DNA from: Mycolicibacterium arabiense
GTDB taxonomy: Bacteria > Actinomycetota > Actinomycetes > Mycobacteriales > Mycobacteriaceae
Assembly (NCBI RefSeq): GCF_010731815.2
Contig: NZ_AP022593.1
Coordinates: 1,550,001-1,614,000 of the forward strand
DNA: 64,000 bases
Reading direction: 5' to 3'
Made by a program: the position numbers and the translations under genes
Shown here: piece after piece, positions 37,307 through 47,089 of the stretch
Layout of the letters: each line of letters begins with the position of its first letter
Numbering within the stretch: the stretch's first letter is position 1
The notes under the pieces: generated by a model
Told to the model about the DNA's origin: nothing
The model's database searches: none
What the model saw: only the letters and a program-made list of their open reading frames with translations

Positions 37307-38703
37307 CCGGCAGGCCGGGCGGGCACGTCGAGCTGTTGTTGCTGCTGCGGGCCGGGCAGCCGGAGCATCAGCCGCGTGCCACCCATCGGGCTGACCTCCA
37401 ATGACGCCGTGCCACCGTGCAATTCGGCCTGCTGAGCCACCAGCGCCAGCCCCAGTCCGGAGCCCGACCGCGACGCCGTGGTGCCGCGGTGGAAGCGCTC
37501 GAACACCGCGGTGCGTTCCTCCTCGGGCACCCCGGAGCCGTTGTCGTCGACGGCGATCTCGACCCCGGTCGCCGAACTCAACACGCTGAGCCGGACCTGG
37601 GTGGCGTTGCCGTGCTTGACGGCATTGGCGATCGCGTTGTCGATCACCAGGCGCAGGCCGGCGGGCAGGCCCAGCATCAGCACGGTCGTCGAGGACCCCA
37701 GCGCGACGTCGACGTCCGGGTAGTTGTGCCTGGCGTCGTGCGCCGCGCGGTCGAGCAGCTCGGTGACGTCGACCGGCACGAAGTCGTCGAAGGTCGTCAA
37801 CTCGCCCTGGGCGAGGCGTTCGAGTGCGGTCAGCGTGGCCTCGATGCGGGTCTGGGTGCGCATGACGTCGCCGATGACCTCCTTGCGCTGCTCCGGCCCC
37901 AGGTCGAGGGTCAGGAGCACCTCGAGGTTGGTCCGCATGGCCGTCAGCGGCGTCCGCAGCTCGTGGGATGCCACGGCGGAGAAGTCACGCGCCGATTCGA
38001 GCGCCGCGCGCGTGCGCTGCTGCTCGTCGCCGATGCGCGCCAGCATGCCCTCGACCGCCTCGGAGATCTCGACGGCCTCCCAGACCCCGCGCACCTGAAC
38101 CTCGTCCGGGTTGGACTGAGCGTTGATCGCACGGGCCTGCTGGGCCAGCATGCGGAACGGGTTGACCATGATCAGCGAGATGACCCAACCGATCAGCAGC
38201 GTGCCGACGATGACGCCCGAGCAGATCCAGAACACGCGCCAGTGCAGGGCGTCGATGCGGTCGATGGTGTCGGCCAGCGGGGCCCCGAGCGCAATCGACG
38301 CGGTGCCGGTGTCGATGGTCCTGACGCGGTAGGCGACGCCGTCGATCGTGGTGTCCGAGTAACCGTTCGGGAGTTCGGGCAGCACGATGTCGGCGGGGTT
38401 CGACACCGTGGCGGGGCCGATCCTCGCGGTCCGCACGAACCCGCCGTCGTCCGACGTCGGGCTCGGGTCCTCCTCCTGGGCGCTGCGCAGCAACGTGTTG
38501 ACGTCACCGAGGCTGCTCAACGAGTCCAGCCGCCGGTCGAGCTGGCTGTACTGGTCGTTGGTGACGCCGACCCACACCCACACGCCGAGCACCAGCACCA
38601 GGATGATCACCCCGAGCTGGCCGACGATCACGATCGACCGCAGCGAGAGGAGCCGCAGCGGTTGCCGAAGCAGGCGGTAGACCAGATCCTGTGGCGTCAT
38701 CAC
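37303..38703 (-). CDS. PrrB-like sensor histidine kinase, orphan
   Basis: A 466-residue kinase with a transmembrane helix near residues 25-46, an extracytoplasmic sensor region of about 110 residues, a second helix near residues 158-180 and a HAMP domain. A HisKA box (ASHELRTPLTAMRTNLE) and the HATPase motifs NAIANAVKHG, DNGSGVP and GSGLGLAL follow. From HAMP to the C-terminus it looks very close to mycobacterial PrrB. No response regulator is next to it. It begins 14 bases after gatB on the same strand and is probably co-transcribed. The C-terminus has an odd run of glutamines (PGPQQQQQLDVP). Confidence 0.9.
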   Translation of the reverse strand: MMTPQDLVYRLLRQPLRLLSLRSIVIVGQLGVIILVLVLGVWVWVGVTNDQYSQLDRRLDSLSSLGDVNTLLRSAQEEDPSPTSDDGGFVRTARIGPATVSNPADIVLPELPNGYSDTTIDGVAYRVRTIDTGTASIALGAPLADTIDRIDALHWRVFWICSGVIVGTLLIGWVISLIMVNPFRMLAQQARAINAQSNPDEVQVRGVWEAVEISEAVEGMLARIGDEQQRTRAALESARDFSAVASHELRTPLTAMRTNLEVLLTLDLGPEQRKEVIGDVMRTQTRIEATLTALERLAQGELTTFDDFVPVDVTELLDRAAHDARHNYPDVDVALGSSTTVLMLGLPAGLRLVIDNAIANAVKHGNATQVRLSVLSSATGVEIAVDDNGSGVPEEERTAVFERFHRGTTASRSGSGLGLALVAQQAELHGGTASLEVSPMGGTRLMLRLPGPQQQQQLDVPARPAG

Positions 38704-38717
38704 GGGAACGGCCCGCC

Positions 38718-40220
38718 TCAGCTGCAGGCCGCGATGACCATCTCACGCACCTGGGCGGCATCCGCCTGCCCCTTCGTGGCCTTCATCACCGCGCCCACGA
38801 TCGCCCCGGCAGCCTGCACCTTGCCGCCGCGGATCTTCTCGGCGATGTCCGGGCTGGCGGCGAGTGCCTCCTCGATCGCAGCCTTGATCACCGAGTCGTC
38901 GCGGACCACGGCCAGGCCGCGGTCGGTCATCACCTGCTCGGGTTCGCCCTCACCGGCCAGCACGCCCTCGATGACCTGACGGGCGAGCTTGTTCGACAGC
39001 TTCCCCTCGTCGACCAGCCCGATGACCTGGGCGACCTGCGCGGGGCTGATGGGCAGTGCGTCGAGTTCGACGCCTGCCTCGTTCGCCTTCTGCACCAGGA
39101 AGTTGCCCCACCAGGCGCGCGCGGCCTCACTGGATGCGCCGTGATCCACGGTGGCCGCGACGAGTTCGACGGCTCCTGCGTTGACGAGGTCGCGCATGAC
39201 CTCGTCGGACACTCCCCACTCCTGCTGGGTTCGCTTGCGGGTCAGCCACGGCAGCTCGGGAATCGTGCCGCGCAGCCGCTCGACGAGTTCGACGCTCGGG
39301 GTGACGGGTTCGAGGTCAGGTTCCGGGAAGTACCGGTAGTCCTGCGCCTCTTCCTTGCTGCGGCCCGCCGTGGTGTGGCCGGACTCGTGAAAGTGCCTCG
39401 TCTCCTGGATGATTCGGCCACCCGCCTCGAGAACGGCTGCCTGACGCCGCATCTCGTAGCGCACCGCCACCTCGACGCTGCGCAGCGAGTTGACGTTCTT
39501 GGTCTCGGTACGGGTGCCGAACTCCGTGGCGCCCTTGAGCATCAGCGACACGTTGGAGTCACAGCGCATGGAGCCCTGGTCCATGCGCACGTCCGATACG
39601 CCCAGGCGACGCAACAGGTCTCGCAGGGCCGTGACGTAGGCGCGGGCGATCTCGGGGGCACGGGCCCCGGTGCCCTCGATGGGCCTGGTGACGATCTCGA
39701 TCAGCGGGACGCCTGCCCGGTTGTAGTCCAGCAGCGACGTCGTCGCACCCTCGATGCGGCCGGTGTCACTGCCGAGGTGGGTCAGCTTGCCGGTGTCCTC
39801 CTCCATGTGGGCACGCTCGATCTCGATGCGCCACGTGGTGCCGTCGTCGAGCGGCACGTCGAGGTAGCCGTCGACGGCGATGGGCTCGTCGTACTGGCTG
39901 ATCTGGTAGTTCTTCGGCTGGTCGGGGTAGAAGTAGTTCTTCCTGGCGAACCGCCCCCATGGCGCGATGTCGCAGTTGAGCGCGAGCCCGATGCGGATCG
40001 CGGACTCGACGGCCTGCTGGTTGAGCACGGGCAGCGAGCCGGGCAGCCCCAGGCACACCGGGCAGACCTGCGTGTTGGGCTCGCCACCGAACCGGTTGGG
40101 GCAGCCGCAGAACATCTTGGTCTCCGTCGACAGCTCGACGTGGACCTCCATGCCCATGACGGGGTCGAAACGTTCGACCACCTCGTCGTAGTCGAGGAGT
40201 TCTGCGGTGGCGACTGTCAT
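38718..40220 (-). CDS. gatB: Asp/Glu-tRNA amidotransferase subunit B
   Basis: Phosphorylates mischarged Glu-tRNA(Gln) and passes it ammonia from GatA, giving Gln-tRNA(Gln). The 500-residue protein has the cradle domain with [20 protein letters not shown] and [15 protein letters not shown], whose cysteines bind zinc. [15 protein letters not shown] near residue 166 follows, then a helical and YqeY-like tail. It lies downstream of pfkA and is separated from gatC-gatA by pfkA and a two-component pair. Confidence 0.97.
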   Translation of the reverse strand: MTVATAELLDYDEVVERFDPVMGMEVHVELSTETKMFCGCPNRFGGEPNTQVCPVCLGLPGSLPVLNQQAVESAIRIGLALNCDIAPWGRFARKNYFYPDQPKNYQISQYDEPIAVDGYLDVPLDDGTTWRIEIERAHMEEDTGKLTHLGSDTGRIEGATTSLLDYNRAGVPLIEIVTRPIEGTGARAPEIARAYVTALRDLLRRLGVSDVRMDQGSMRCDSNVSLMLKGATEFGTRTETKNVNSLRSVEVAVRYEMRRQAAVLEAGGRIIQETRHFHESGHTTAGRSKEEAQDYRYFPEPDLEPVTPSVELVERLRGTIPELPWLTRKRTQQEWGVSDEVMRDLVNAGAVELVAATVDHGASSEAARAWWGNFLVQKANEAGVELDALPISPAQVAQVIGLVDEGKLSNKLARQVIEGVLAGEGEPEQVMTDRGLAVVRDDSVIKAAIEEALAASPDIAEKIRGGKVQAAGAIVGAVMKATKGQADAAQVREMVIAACS

Positions 40221-40272
40221 GGCGTCGATCCTAGTGGCCGGGCCGACGGGTCGGGCAGCGCGCCGGAGGAGG

Positions 40273-41304
40273 TCAGCCGAAGAACTCCGCGGCGTCGTCG
40301 TAGCGGCTCTGCGGGACCAGCTTCAGCTGGCGCACCGCGTCGGCGAGCGGCACCCGTCCGATGTCCTGGCCGCGCAGCGACACCATCATCCCGTACTCGC
40401 CTGCGTGCGCCGCGTCGGCGGCGTTGACGCCGAACCTCGTCGCCAGCACACGGTCGTACGCCGTGGGGGTGCCACCACGCTGCACGTGACCGAGCACCGT
40501 CGTGCGCACTTCCTTCTTGATCCGCTTCTCGATCTCCACGCCGAGCTGGTGGGCGACTCCGGTGAACCGGACGTGCCCGAATTCGTCGATGCCGCCGTCG
40601 CGCAGCAGCATCGAGCCCTCGGCGGGCTTGGCACCCTCGGCCACCACGCAGATGAAGTGCGAGTCGCCGCGGACGAACCGCTGTTTGATCAGACGGCAGA
40701 CCTCCTCGACGTCGAACGGCTGCTCGGGGATCAGCGTCATGTGCGCACCCGAGGCCAGGCCGGCGTTGAGCGCGATCCACCCGGCGTGCCTGCCCATCAC
40801 CTCGACCAGCATCACGCGCTGATGCGACTCGGCGGTGCTGTGCAGCCGGTCGATTGCCTCGCTGGCCACCTGCAGGGCGGTGTCGTGGCCGAATGTGACG
40901 TCGGTGCAGTCGATGTCGTTGTCGATGGTCTTGGGCACCCCGACGACCGGGACGTTCTCCTGCGACAGCCAGTGCGCCGCGGTGAGCGTGCCCTCGCCGC
41001 CGATGGGGATCAGCACGTCGATGCCGTTGTCCTCGAGCGTCTGCTTGATCTGGTCGAGGCCCGCGAGCAGCTTGTCCGGATTGACCCGAGCCGTGCCCAG
41101 GATGGTGCCGCCCTTGCCGAGCAGGCGGTCGTTGCGGTCGTCGTTGGCCAGCTGGATGCGCCGGTCCTCCAGCAGTCCCCGCCAACCGTCGAGGAAGCCG
41201 ACCACCGTCGAGCCGTACCTGACGTTGCACGTCCGCACGACGGCTCGGATGACGGCGTTGAGGCCGGGACAGTCACCGCCGCCGGTGAGCACTCCGATCC
41301 GCAT
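40273..41304 (-). CDS. pfkA: 6-phosphofructokinase
   Basis: Commits fructose 6-phosphate to glycolysis. The 343-residue PfkA-family protein has [14 protein letters not shown] at residue 4, [10 protein letters not shown] near residue 102 and [13 protein letters not shown] near residue 123. The nucleotide-site position matching E. coli Gly104 is glycine, but the position matching Gly124 is lysine. Pyrophosphate-dependent enzymes have Asp104/Lys124, while Gly104/Lys124 is the mix I recall for ATP-using actinobacterial enzymes, so ATP use is the better guess. Confidence 0.95.
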   Translation of the reverse strand: MRIGVLTGGGDCPGLNAVIRAVVRTCNVRYGSTVVGFLDGWRGLLEDRRIQLANDDRNDRLLGKGGTILGTARVNPDKLLAGLDQIKQTLEDNGIDVLIPIGGEGTLTAAHWLSQENVPVVGVPKTIDNDIDCTDVTFGHDTALQVASEAIDRLHSTAESHQRVMLVEVMGRHAGWIALNAGLASGAHMTLIPEQPFDVEEVCRLIKQRFVRGDSHFICVVAEGAKPAEGSMLLRDGGIDEFGHVRFTGVAHQLGVEIEKRIKKEVRTTVLGHVQRGGTPTAYDRVLATRFGVNAADAAHAGEYGMMVSLRGQDIGRVPLADAVRQLKLVPQSRYDDAAEFFG

Positions 41305-41376
41305 GTCTAGTCCGTTCCTCGCGTGCGCATGATTACCGATCCTGCCAGCTTCGCCCCGTCGAGGCTCGACGGCGGG

Positions 41377-42045
41377 TCAGCGAGCGAACGGCGACACCAG
41401 ACCGGACTCGTAGGCGACCACGACGGCCTGGGCGCGGTCACGCAGACCGAGCTTGGCGAAGACCCTGCCGACGTGGGTCTTCACGGTCTCCTCCGACACG
41501 ACCAGCTCACCGGCGATCTCGGAGTTCGACATGCCGCGGGCCATCGCCTCGAGTACCTCGGTCTCCCGCGGCGTCAGGCGCGCCAGCTCGTCGGCCGAGC
41601 GGCGCGGCGGGGCGTGCCTGCCGACGAGGTCCGCGATCATCCGCCGGGTGACCGAGGGCGCTAGCAGCGCCTCGCCCGCGGCGATGACCCGTACCGCTCT
41701 GATCAGCTCCTCGGCGGGCGCGTCCTTGAGCAGGAACCCGCTGGCTCCCGCGCGCAGCGCCGCATAGACGTAGTCGTCGACGTCGAACGTCGTCAGCATC
41801 AGCACCTTCGACGTGGTCTGCGTGAGGATCTCGCACGCCGCGTCCAACCCGTTCATCTCAGGCATCCGCACGTCCATCAGCACGACGTCGGGTGCCAGCG
41901 CGCGCACACCGGCCACCGCGTCCCGCCCGTTGGCCGCGTCCCCGATCACGTCGATGTCCGGCTGGGCGTTCAGCAGTGCGCCGAAGCCCTGCCGGACCAT
42001 GGCCTGATCGTCGGCGATGAAGACGGTGATCGTCAGGCCGGGCAC
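41377..42045 (-). CDS. NarL/LuxR-type response regulator
   Basis: A 222-residue regulator. The receiver domain has acidic pocket FIADDQAM, phosphorylation aspartate in DVVLMDVRMP (near residue 55) and conserved lysine in FLLKDAP. The C-terminal LuxR helix-turn-helix is LTPRETEVLEAMARGMSNSEIAGEL (about residues 155-179). GTG 42045 overlaps the kinase gene by 13 bases, so the pair is translated together. Target genes are unknown. Confidence 0.95.
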   Translation of the reverse strand: MPGLTITVFIADDQAMVRQGFGALLNAQPDIDVIGDAANGRDAVAGVRALAPDVVLMDVRMPEMNGLDAACEILTQTTSKVLMLTTFDVDDYVYAALRAGASGFLLKDAPAEELIRAVRVIAAGEALLAPSVTRRMIADLVGRHAPPRRSADELARLTPRETEVLEAMARGMSNSEIAGELVVSEETVKTHVGRVFAKLGLRDRAQAVVVAYESGLVSPFAR

Positions 42046-43208
42046 CCCGTCACGCTAACCGGGCGGACGCACGGCAGATAGGACCAGACGACGAACTCAC
42101 CCTCGGTGTCGTGAATGGCGACCATCCCTCCGACCGCCGCGGCCCGCTCGCGCATGCCCGCGATGCCCAGACCGGGGGCCGGTGGCTCCCACGACTCGTG
42201 GGTCATGCCGTTGCGGATCTCGACGCCCACACCGTCGACGGTGATGCTCACCTCGGCGTTCACCGCCGACCCCGGTGCGTGACGCGCGGCGTTGGCCAGG
42301 CACTCGGCCACGATGCGATACGCCGCCGTTCCGACCAGATCCCCGACCCACTCGGCCGACCCGTCGATCCGCCACGTCAGCGGCACGCCCGCCCGCTGCG
42401 TCGCGGTGAACAGCGCCGGGAGGTCGACGATCGTCGGAGCGGGCGCGAGTTCGACCGGTTCGGAGCCGCTGCGCAGCACTGAGAGCAGTCCGCGAATCTC
42501 GTTGAGCGCCTGGCGCCCGGTGGCGGCGATCGTGTCGAACTCCGCCTGCAGACTGGGCGGCACGTCGGCGTGGCGGTAGGGCGCGGTCTGTGCCGACACC
42601 ACCACCATCGACATGTGGTGAGCGACGACGTCGTGCAGGTCCCGCGCGATCCTGGTGCGCTCCTGCAGCACCGTGCGCCTGGCCCGCTCCAGTTCGCCCT
42701 CCTCCTCGAGTTGGGCGACCTGACGTCGCGAGAGCACCAACCACCGCACCAGCATCACGGCGAACACGATGGCGGTGACGCCGAAGGCCCAACCGCCGTC
42801 CACGTGCCCGGGCATGGCCACGAGGAACAGCAGGGCCGACGCCAGCCATACCTTGACCACGACCGGCAGCGGCCGGGTCCACGCCACCGCGACGATCGAT
42901 GCCAGCAGCACGATGACGTGCACGACCTGCCACGGGTAGTTCCATGACTCGAGCCGGTCGAAGAACAGCGGGATCAACACTGCGGAGGCGGCCGAAATCG
43001 ACCATGCCAGAAGTGGATTGACCAGGACGAGCAGGAGCGGCAACGCAGCCAGCCCGGCCACGATGGGCGCCAGCGCCGCCGGAACCTCGTGGGTGAGGAA
43101 GAGCGTCGGCCAGGCCACCACAAAGAGAATCCCGGTGACCGCCACCAACGACCAGGCCGACCAGCGACCGTGCCGCAACCACTCCACGAAACCCATCGGC
43201 CTGTTCAC
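42033..43208 (-). CDS. Sensor histidine kinase (HisKA_3/NarX-DesK type)
   Basis: A 391-residue kinase with five to six N-terminal transmembrane helices (about residues 20-165), little periplasmic sequence and a coiled linker (SRRQVAQLEEEGELERARRT). The dimerisation/phosphoacceptor motif is ERTRIARDLHDVVAHHMS and the ATPase motif GLGIAGMRERAAAVGG. Such kinases often sense membrane state or small molecules within the bilayer. GTG 43208 is chosen: TAGCAT lies seven bases upstream, pointing to a leaderless mRNA. Partner of the overlapping response regulator; inserted between gatA and pfkA. Confidence 0.92.
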   Translation of the reverse strand: MNRPMGFVEWLRHGRWSAWSLVAVTGILFVVAWPTLFLTHEVPAALAPIVAGLAALPLLLVLVNPLLAWSISAASAVLIPLFFDRLESWNYPWQVVHVIVLLASIVAVAWTRPLPVVVKVWLASALLFLVAMPGHVDGGWAFGVTAIVFAVMLVRWLVLSRRQVAQLEEEGELERARRTVLQERTRIARDLHDVVAHHMSMVVVSAQTAPYRHADVPPSLQAEFDTIAATGRQALNEIRGLLSVLRSGSEPVELAPAPTIVDLPALFTATQRAGVPLTWRIDGSAEWVGDLVGTAAYRIVAECLANAARHAPGSAVNAEVSITVDGVGVEIRNGMTHESWEPPAPGLGIAGMRERAAAVGGMVAIHDTEGEFVVWSYLPCVRPVSVTGCPA

Positions 43209-43215
43209 GGGCCAA

Positions 43216-43221
43216 ATGCTA
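43216..43221 (-). promoter_or_regulatory. Putative -10 element for leaderless two-component operon
   Basis: TAGCAT on the minus strand (43221 to 43216), seven bases before the GTG at 43208. Confidence 0.45.
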
Positions 43222-43266
43222 TGGCGTTTCGGTCCGCACGCCATCCCCCTGCGGGGTGATCTGCGG

Positions 43267-43284
43267 CTGGCTCCACGGAGCCAG
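43267..43284 (-). terminator. Hairpin downstream of gatA
   Basis: Arms CTGGCTC and GAGCCAG with a CACG loop lie right after the gatA stop. No T tract, but it would separate gatCA from the two-component genes. Confidence 0.45.
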
Positions 43285-43288
43285 ACCG

Positions 43289-44773
43289 CTACAGCGCGGT
43301 CGGCAGCTCGCCGCGTGCGGCCTCGTACGCCGCACCCACCCGGTAGAGCCGATCGTCGGCCAGCGCCGGCGCCATGATCTGCAGCCCGACGGGCAGACCG
43401 TCGTCGGGCGAGAGTCCCGACGGCACCGACATCCCGCAGTGTCCGGCGAGATTCAGCGGCAGCGTGCACAGGTCGAACAGGTACATGGCCAGCGGGTCGT
43501 CGACCTTCTCGCCGAGCGGGAACGCGGTCGTCGGGGTCGCGGGCGAGATCAGCACGTCGGCCTTCTCGTAGGCCCGGTCCAGGTCGCGGGCGATCAGCGT
43601 GCGGACCTTCTGCGCCTGGTTGTAGTAGGCGTCGTAGTAGCCGGCCGAGAGCGCGTACGTACCGATCATGATGCGGCGCTTGACTTCTGGGCCGAAACCG
43701 GCCGCCCGGGTCAGCGCCATCACCTCTTCGGCACTGTGCGTGCCGTCGTCACCGACCCGCAGTCCGTAGCGCATCGCGTCGAAGCGGGCGAGGTTGCTCG
43801 ACACCTCCGAGGGAAGGATCAGGTAGTAGGCGGCCATGGAGTAGTCGAAGTGCGGGCAGTCGACCTCGACGACCTCGGCGCCCAGGTCGGTGAGCTGGTC
43901 GACCGCGGCGTTGAACGACGCGAGCACGCCGGGCTGGTAGCCCTCACCGCTGCGCAGCTGCTTGACCACGCCCACTCGCACGCCTGCGAGGTCACCGTGG
44001 GCCCCGGCCCTCGCGGCGCCGACTACGTCGGGCACCTCGGCGTCGACCGAGGTGGAGTCACGGCGATCGTGGCCGGCGATCACCTGGTGTAGCAGCGCGG
44101 TGTCCAGCACCGTGCGTGCGCACGGCCCGCCCTGATCGAGCGACGACGCACACGCGATGAGCCCGTAGCGCGAGACCGTGCCGTAGGTGGGCTTCACCCC
44201 GACGGTGGCGGTCAGTGCGGCGGGCTGACGGATCGAGCCGCCGGTGTCGGAGCCGATTGCCAGGGGCGCCTGGAACGCGGCCAGCGCCGCGGCGCTACCG
44301 CCACCCGAGCCACCGGGCACGCGGTCGACGTTCCACGGGTTGCGGGTGGGGCCGTAGGCCGAGTTCTCGGTCGAGCTGCCCATGGCGAACTCGTCCATGT
44401 TGGTCTTGCCGAGGATCGGCACGCCTGCAGCGCGCAAGCGTGCGGTCACCGTCGCGTCGTACGGCGACCGCCAGCCTTCGAGGATCTTGGAGCCACACGT
44501 CGTGGGCATGTCGGTGGTGGTGAACACGTCCTTGAGTGCCAACGGCACCCCGGCCAGCGGCGACGGCAGCGTCTCCCCCGCGGCTATCGATGCGTCGACG
44601 GTGGCCGCGGCGGCCAGCGCCTCGTCGCCCGCGACGTGCAAGAACGCGTGGTAGCGGTCGTCGGTGGCGGCGATCTGGTCCAGGTGCGCCTGGGTGACCT
44701 CGACCGAGGACACCTCCTTGGCCGCGATCCGGGCGCCGAGCGTCGCCGCGTCCAGGCGGGTCAGGTCAGTCAT
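43289..44773 (-). CDS. gatA: Asp/Glu-tRNA amidotransferase subunit A
   Basis: Glutaminase subunit of GatCAB. The 494-residue amidase-signature protein has the catalytic lysine in LALKDVFTT (about residue 80), the glycine/serine-rich loop [14 protein letters not shown] (about residue 150) and the nucleophile serine in [13 protein letters not shown] (about residue 173). The ATG at 44773 overlaps the gatC stop as ATGA, so GatC and GatA are co-translated. Confidence 0.97.
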   Translation of the reverse strand: MTDLTRLDAATLGARIAAKEVSSVEVTQAHLDQIAATDDRYHAFLHVAGDEALAAAATVDASIAAGETLPSPLAGVPLALKDVFTTTDMPTTCGSKILEGWRSPYDATVTARLRAAGVPILGKTNMDEFAMGSSTENSAYGPTRNPWNVDRVPGGSGGGSAAALAAFQAPLAIGSDTGGSIRQPAALTATVGVKPTYGTVSRYGLIACASSLDQGGPCARTVLDTALLHQVIAGHDRRDSTSVDAEVPDVVGAARAGAHGDLAGVRVGVVKQLRSGEGYQPGVLASFNAAVDQLTDLGAEVVEVDCPHFDYSMAAYYLILPSEVSSNLARFDAMRYGLRVGDDGTHSAEEVMALTRAAGFGPEVKRRIMIGTYALSAGYYDAYYNQAQKVRTLIARDLDRAYEKADVLISPATPTTAFPLGEKVDDPLAMYLFDLCTLPLNLAGHCGMSVPSGLSPDDGLPVGLQIMAPALADDRLYRVGAAYEAARGELPTAL

Positions 44774-45105
44774 TCGGCGTCTCCCAGGATGCGCGGCACC
44801 GCGAACCTGCCCTCGGTCGCGTTGGGCGCGGCGGCGAGCGCCTCGTCCTGCGTCAGGCACGGATCGACGACGTCGGGCCGGGTGACGTCGCTCAGCCCGT
44901 CCGCGGGTCGCTTCGCCGCAGCCCGCCGGGCCGCGAGCGGATTGTCGGTGGCCTCGACTCCGGTGACGTCGACGGCCTGGATCTGGCCGACGTGGGCCAG
45001 GATCGCGTCGAGTTGGCCGGCGAAGCCCTCGAGCTCGCCGTCGGTCAGGGAGAGCCGGGCGAGACGCGCGAGGTGAGCGACGTCGTCCCGCGATATCTGA
45101 GACAC
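44770..45105 (-). CDS. gatC: Asp/Glu-tRNA amidotransferase subunit C
   Basis: Small wrapping subunit needed to fold and stabilise GatA. The 111-residue protein begins [21 protein letters not shown], the family signature, with a central [18 protein letters not shown] and a C-terminal PRILGD. It is longer than the roughly 95-residue norm through a basic insert near residues 58-70. GTG start; no ribosome site, possibly leaderless. Confidence 0.95.
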   Translation of the reverse strand: MSQISRDDVAHLARLARLSLTDGELEGFAGQLDAILAHVGQIQAVDVTGVEATDNPLAARRAAAKRPADGLSDVTRPDVVDPCLTQDEALAAAPNATEGRFAVPRILGDAE

Positions 45106-45207
45106 GTGAAGGAAGCCTAGTGGTGGCCACGGCCGGGGTGCTCACGTGCTGCCCTGGGTTGACTTCCCGAGTCGCTCCGCTCCTGCCCTCCGTGCAAGGC
45201 TGTGCGC

Positions 45208-45867
45208 GTGCCGTCATATCTACTGCGAGTCGAACTCGAGGACAGGCCCGGCCGCCTCGGATCGCTCGCCGTGGCCCTCGGGTCGGTCGGCGCGGACATC
45301 CTGTCCCTCGACGTCGTCGAGCGGGGTGCCGGATACGCCGTGGACGATCTCGTGGTGGATCTGCCTCCCGGCGCGATGCCCGACATGCTGATCACCGCCG
45401 CCGAACGGCTGGAAGGCGTGTACGTCGACAGCATCCGGCCGCACACCGGGCTGCTGGAGGCGCACCGCGAACTCGAGCTGGTCGACCACATCGCGGCAGC
45501 GCGCGGCACGCAGGCGAAACTGCAGGTGCTCGTCGACGAAGCGCCGAAGGTATTGCGCGTCGGATGGTGCACGGTGGTGCGCCTCACCGACTCCGGGCCC
45601 GAGCGCGTCGCGGGCAGCCACGGCGCTCCCGAGACCCAGGCCGCCGCAGCGCCCTGGCTGCCGCTGGAGCGCGCCCTGGCCCTCGACGGTACCGCCGAAT
45701 GGCTGCCGCAGGTGTGGCGCGACATCGACACCACCCTGGCCGCCGCCCCGCTGGGTGACGCCAACACCGCGGTACTGCTCGGCCGCCCCGGCGGTCCGGC
45801 GTTCCGGCCCTCGGAGGTCGCGCGGCTCGGCTACCTCGCGGGCATCGTCGCGACCATCCTTCGCTGA
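45208..45867 (+). CDS. ACT-domain protein (Rv3013-type)
   Basis: A 219-residue protein: N-terminal ACT domain ([22 protein letters not shown], then [12 protein letters not shown]) for binding a small ligand, probably an amino acid, and a C-terminal domain with a GAF-like pattern ending [20 protein letters not shown]. No DNA-binding or catalytic motif is visible. It corresponds to Rv3013, unknown function. GTG 45208 is preferred over GTG 45202 because AAGG then sits at proper spacing. Divergent from gatC. Confidence 0.85.
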   Translation: MPSYLLRVELEDRPGRLGSLAVALGSVGADILSLDVVERGAGYAVDDLVVDLPPGAMPDMLITAAERLEGVYVDSIRPHTGLLEAHRELELVDHIAAARGTQAKLQVLVDEAPKVLRVGWCTVVRLTDSGPERVAGSHGAPETQAAAAPWLPLERALALDGTAEWLPQVWRDIDTTLAAAPLGDANTAVLLGRPGGPAFRPSEVARLGYLAGIVATILR

Positions 45868-45943
45868 GAGTTCGCTGAAGAGCGGCTTTGGCCGCGCTGT
45901 ACGGTGAAGTGATTCCATTCGTCGGCGTTTCAGGGGGTTCCGC

Positions 45944-46576
45944 GTGGGAGATCTACTGGTCATCCTGGCGATCCTGCTGGGCCTCGCCGCCGTCGTGGTC
46001 TTCGTCATGGCACTGCGGCGACCCAAGAAGGGCGCCCCGAAGCAGCGAGAGGATCCGCTGCAGTTCGCCTCGCAGACCGCCACGTTCGGCCCCACCCAGC
46101 TCGGTCCCGGCGCCATCGTCAGCCACGGCAGCACCGACTACGTCGTCCGCGGTTCGGTCACGCTGCGCCAGGGCCCGTTCGTGTGGTGGGAGCACCTCCT
46201 CGAGGGCGGCAAGGGCGACGACTCCGCCTCCGGCACCCAGCCGGTGTGGTTCAGCGTGGAGGAGGACGAGGGCCGACTGGAGCTGGTGACGTGGTTACGC
46301 CGCAACGACCTTCAACTCGAGCCGGGCGGCGAGCACGTCGTCGACGGCATCCGCTTCCGCGAGACCGAGCGCGGCAGCGCCGGCTACACGACCGAGGGCA
46401 CCACCGGGCTGCCCGCAGGCGGCGAGGTCGACTTCGTCGACTACGCCAATGACGACGAGACCAAACTCCTCGGCTTCGAACGCTGGGCGCCCGGGATGCC
46501 ATGGGAGATCTCGGTCGGCACCAAGGTGCGGCCCGGCGAGCTGACCGTCTACCCGGCTCCGCCGGCCGGCGCGTAG
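45944..46576 (+). CDS. DUF4178 protein, first gene of the DUF350/aminopropyltransferase cassette
   Basis: A 210-residue protein with one N-terminal transmembrane helix (residues 3-23, GDLLVILAILLGLAAVVVFV), a basic stop-transfer stretch and a soluble DUF4178 domain. The domain includes GAIVSHGSTDYVVRGSVTLRQG near residue 57 and WWEHLLEGG near residue 81. DUF4178 is a beta-rich domain that co-occurs with DUF350, PspA-like and polyamine-related genes. GTG start at 45944 with a GGGGG stretch before it. Nine bases separate it from the next gene. Confidence 0.82.
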   Translation: MGDLLVILAILLGLAAVVVFVMALRRPKKGAPKQREDPLQFASQTATFGPTQLGPGAIVSHGSTDYVVRGSVTLRQGPFVWWEHLLEGGKGDDSASGTQPVWFSVEEDEGRLELVTWLRRNDLQLEPGGEHVVDGIRFRETERGSAGYTTEGTTGLPAGGEVDFVDYANDDETKLLGFERWAPGMPWEISVGTKVRPGELTVYPAPPAGA

Positions 46577-46585
46577 GTCACGCCC

Positions 46586-47089
46586 TTGCCGTTGCACGAA
46601 CTCGCAGTCATACCCACCGACATCAGCGGCGCCGTCCTGCGGCTGGCACTCAACGCCGCTGCCCCACGTCCGCTGGCCACGCACCGCCTCGACCACCCCC
46701 GCGGCGGAGCGCTGACGCTGGGCATCCTCGGCGCCTCGCACGTCATCACCGCCGAGCACGACGGCGCACCCTTCTCCGAGCAGGTCTCGTGCATCGCGCC
46801 GACCTCCGATGACCACCTGCCTCACCATGCCGACGCCCCCGGCTACGAATTGACGTCGAGCAGCACCGAACACGACGAGCCGTCGTTCCGGGCGCTCGCG
46901 GCCGAGCTGCGCAGGTGCTGCGCGGACGACGCCGGCTGGCTCGGCGGCACGTTCCCCGGTGACGACGCGGCGCTGACCGCGCTCACGGCCGCACCCGACG
47001 GCCCGGGCTGGCGCTGGCGGACGTGGCATCTGTACCCCGCCGCGCACGGCGGGACCGTCGTGCACACCCAGAGCAGGTGGCAGCCGTGA
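46586..47089 (+). CDS. DUF2617 protein
   Basis: A 167-residue soluble protein, probably cytosolic, matching DUF2617: LHELAVIPTDISGAVLRLAL at the start, LTLGILGASHVI near residue 43, WRTWHLYPAAHGGTVVHTQSRW at the end. Function unknown; the family is essentially actinobacterial. The only plausible starts are TTG 46586 or TTG 46592. The stop overlaps the next gene's GTG as GTGA, tying it to the cassette. Confidence 0.78.
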   Translation: MPLHELAVIPTDISGAVLRLALNAAAPRPLATHRLDHPRGGALTLGILGASHVITAEHDGAPFSEQVSCIAPTSDDHLPHHADAPGYELTSSSTEHDEPSFRALAAELRRCCADDAGWLGGTFPGDDAALTALTAAPDGPGWRWRTWHLYPAAHGGTVVHTQSRWQP

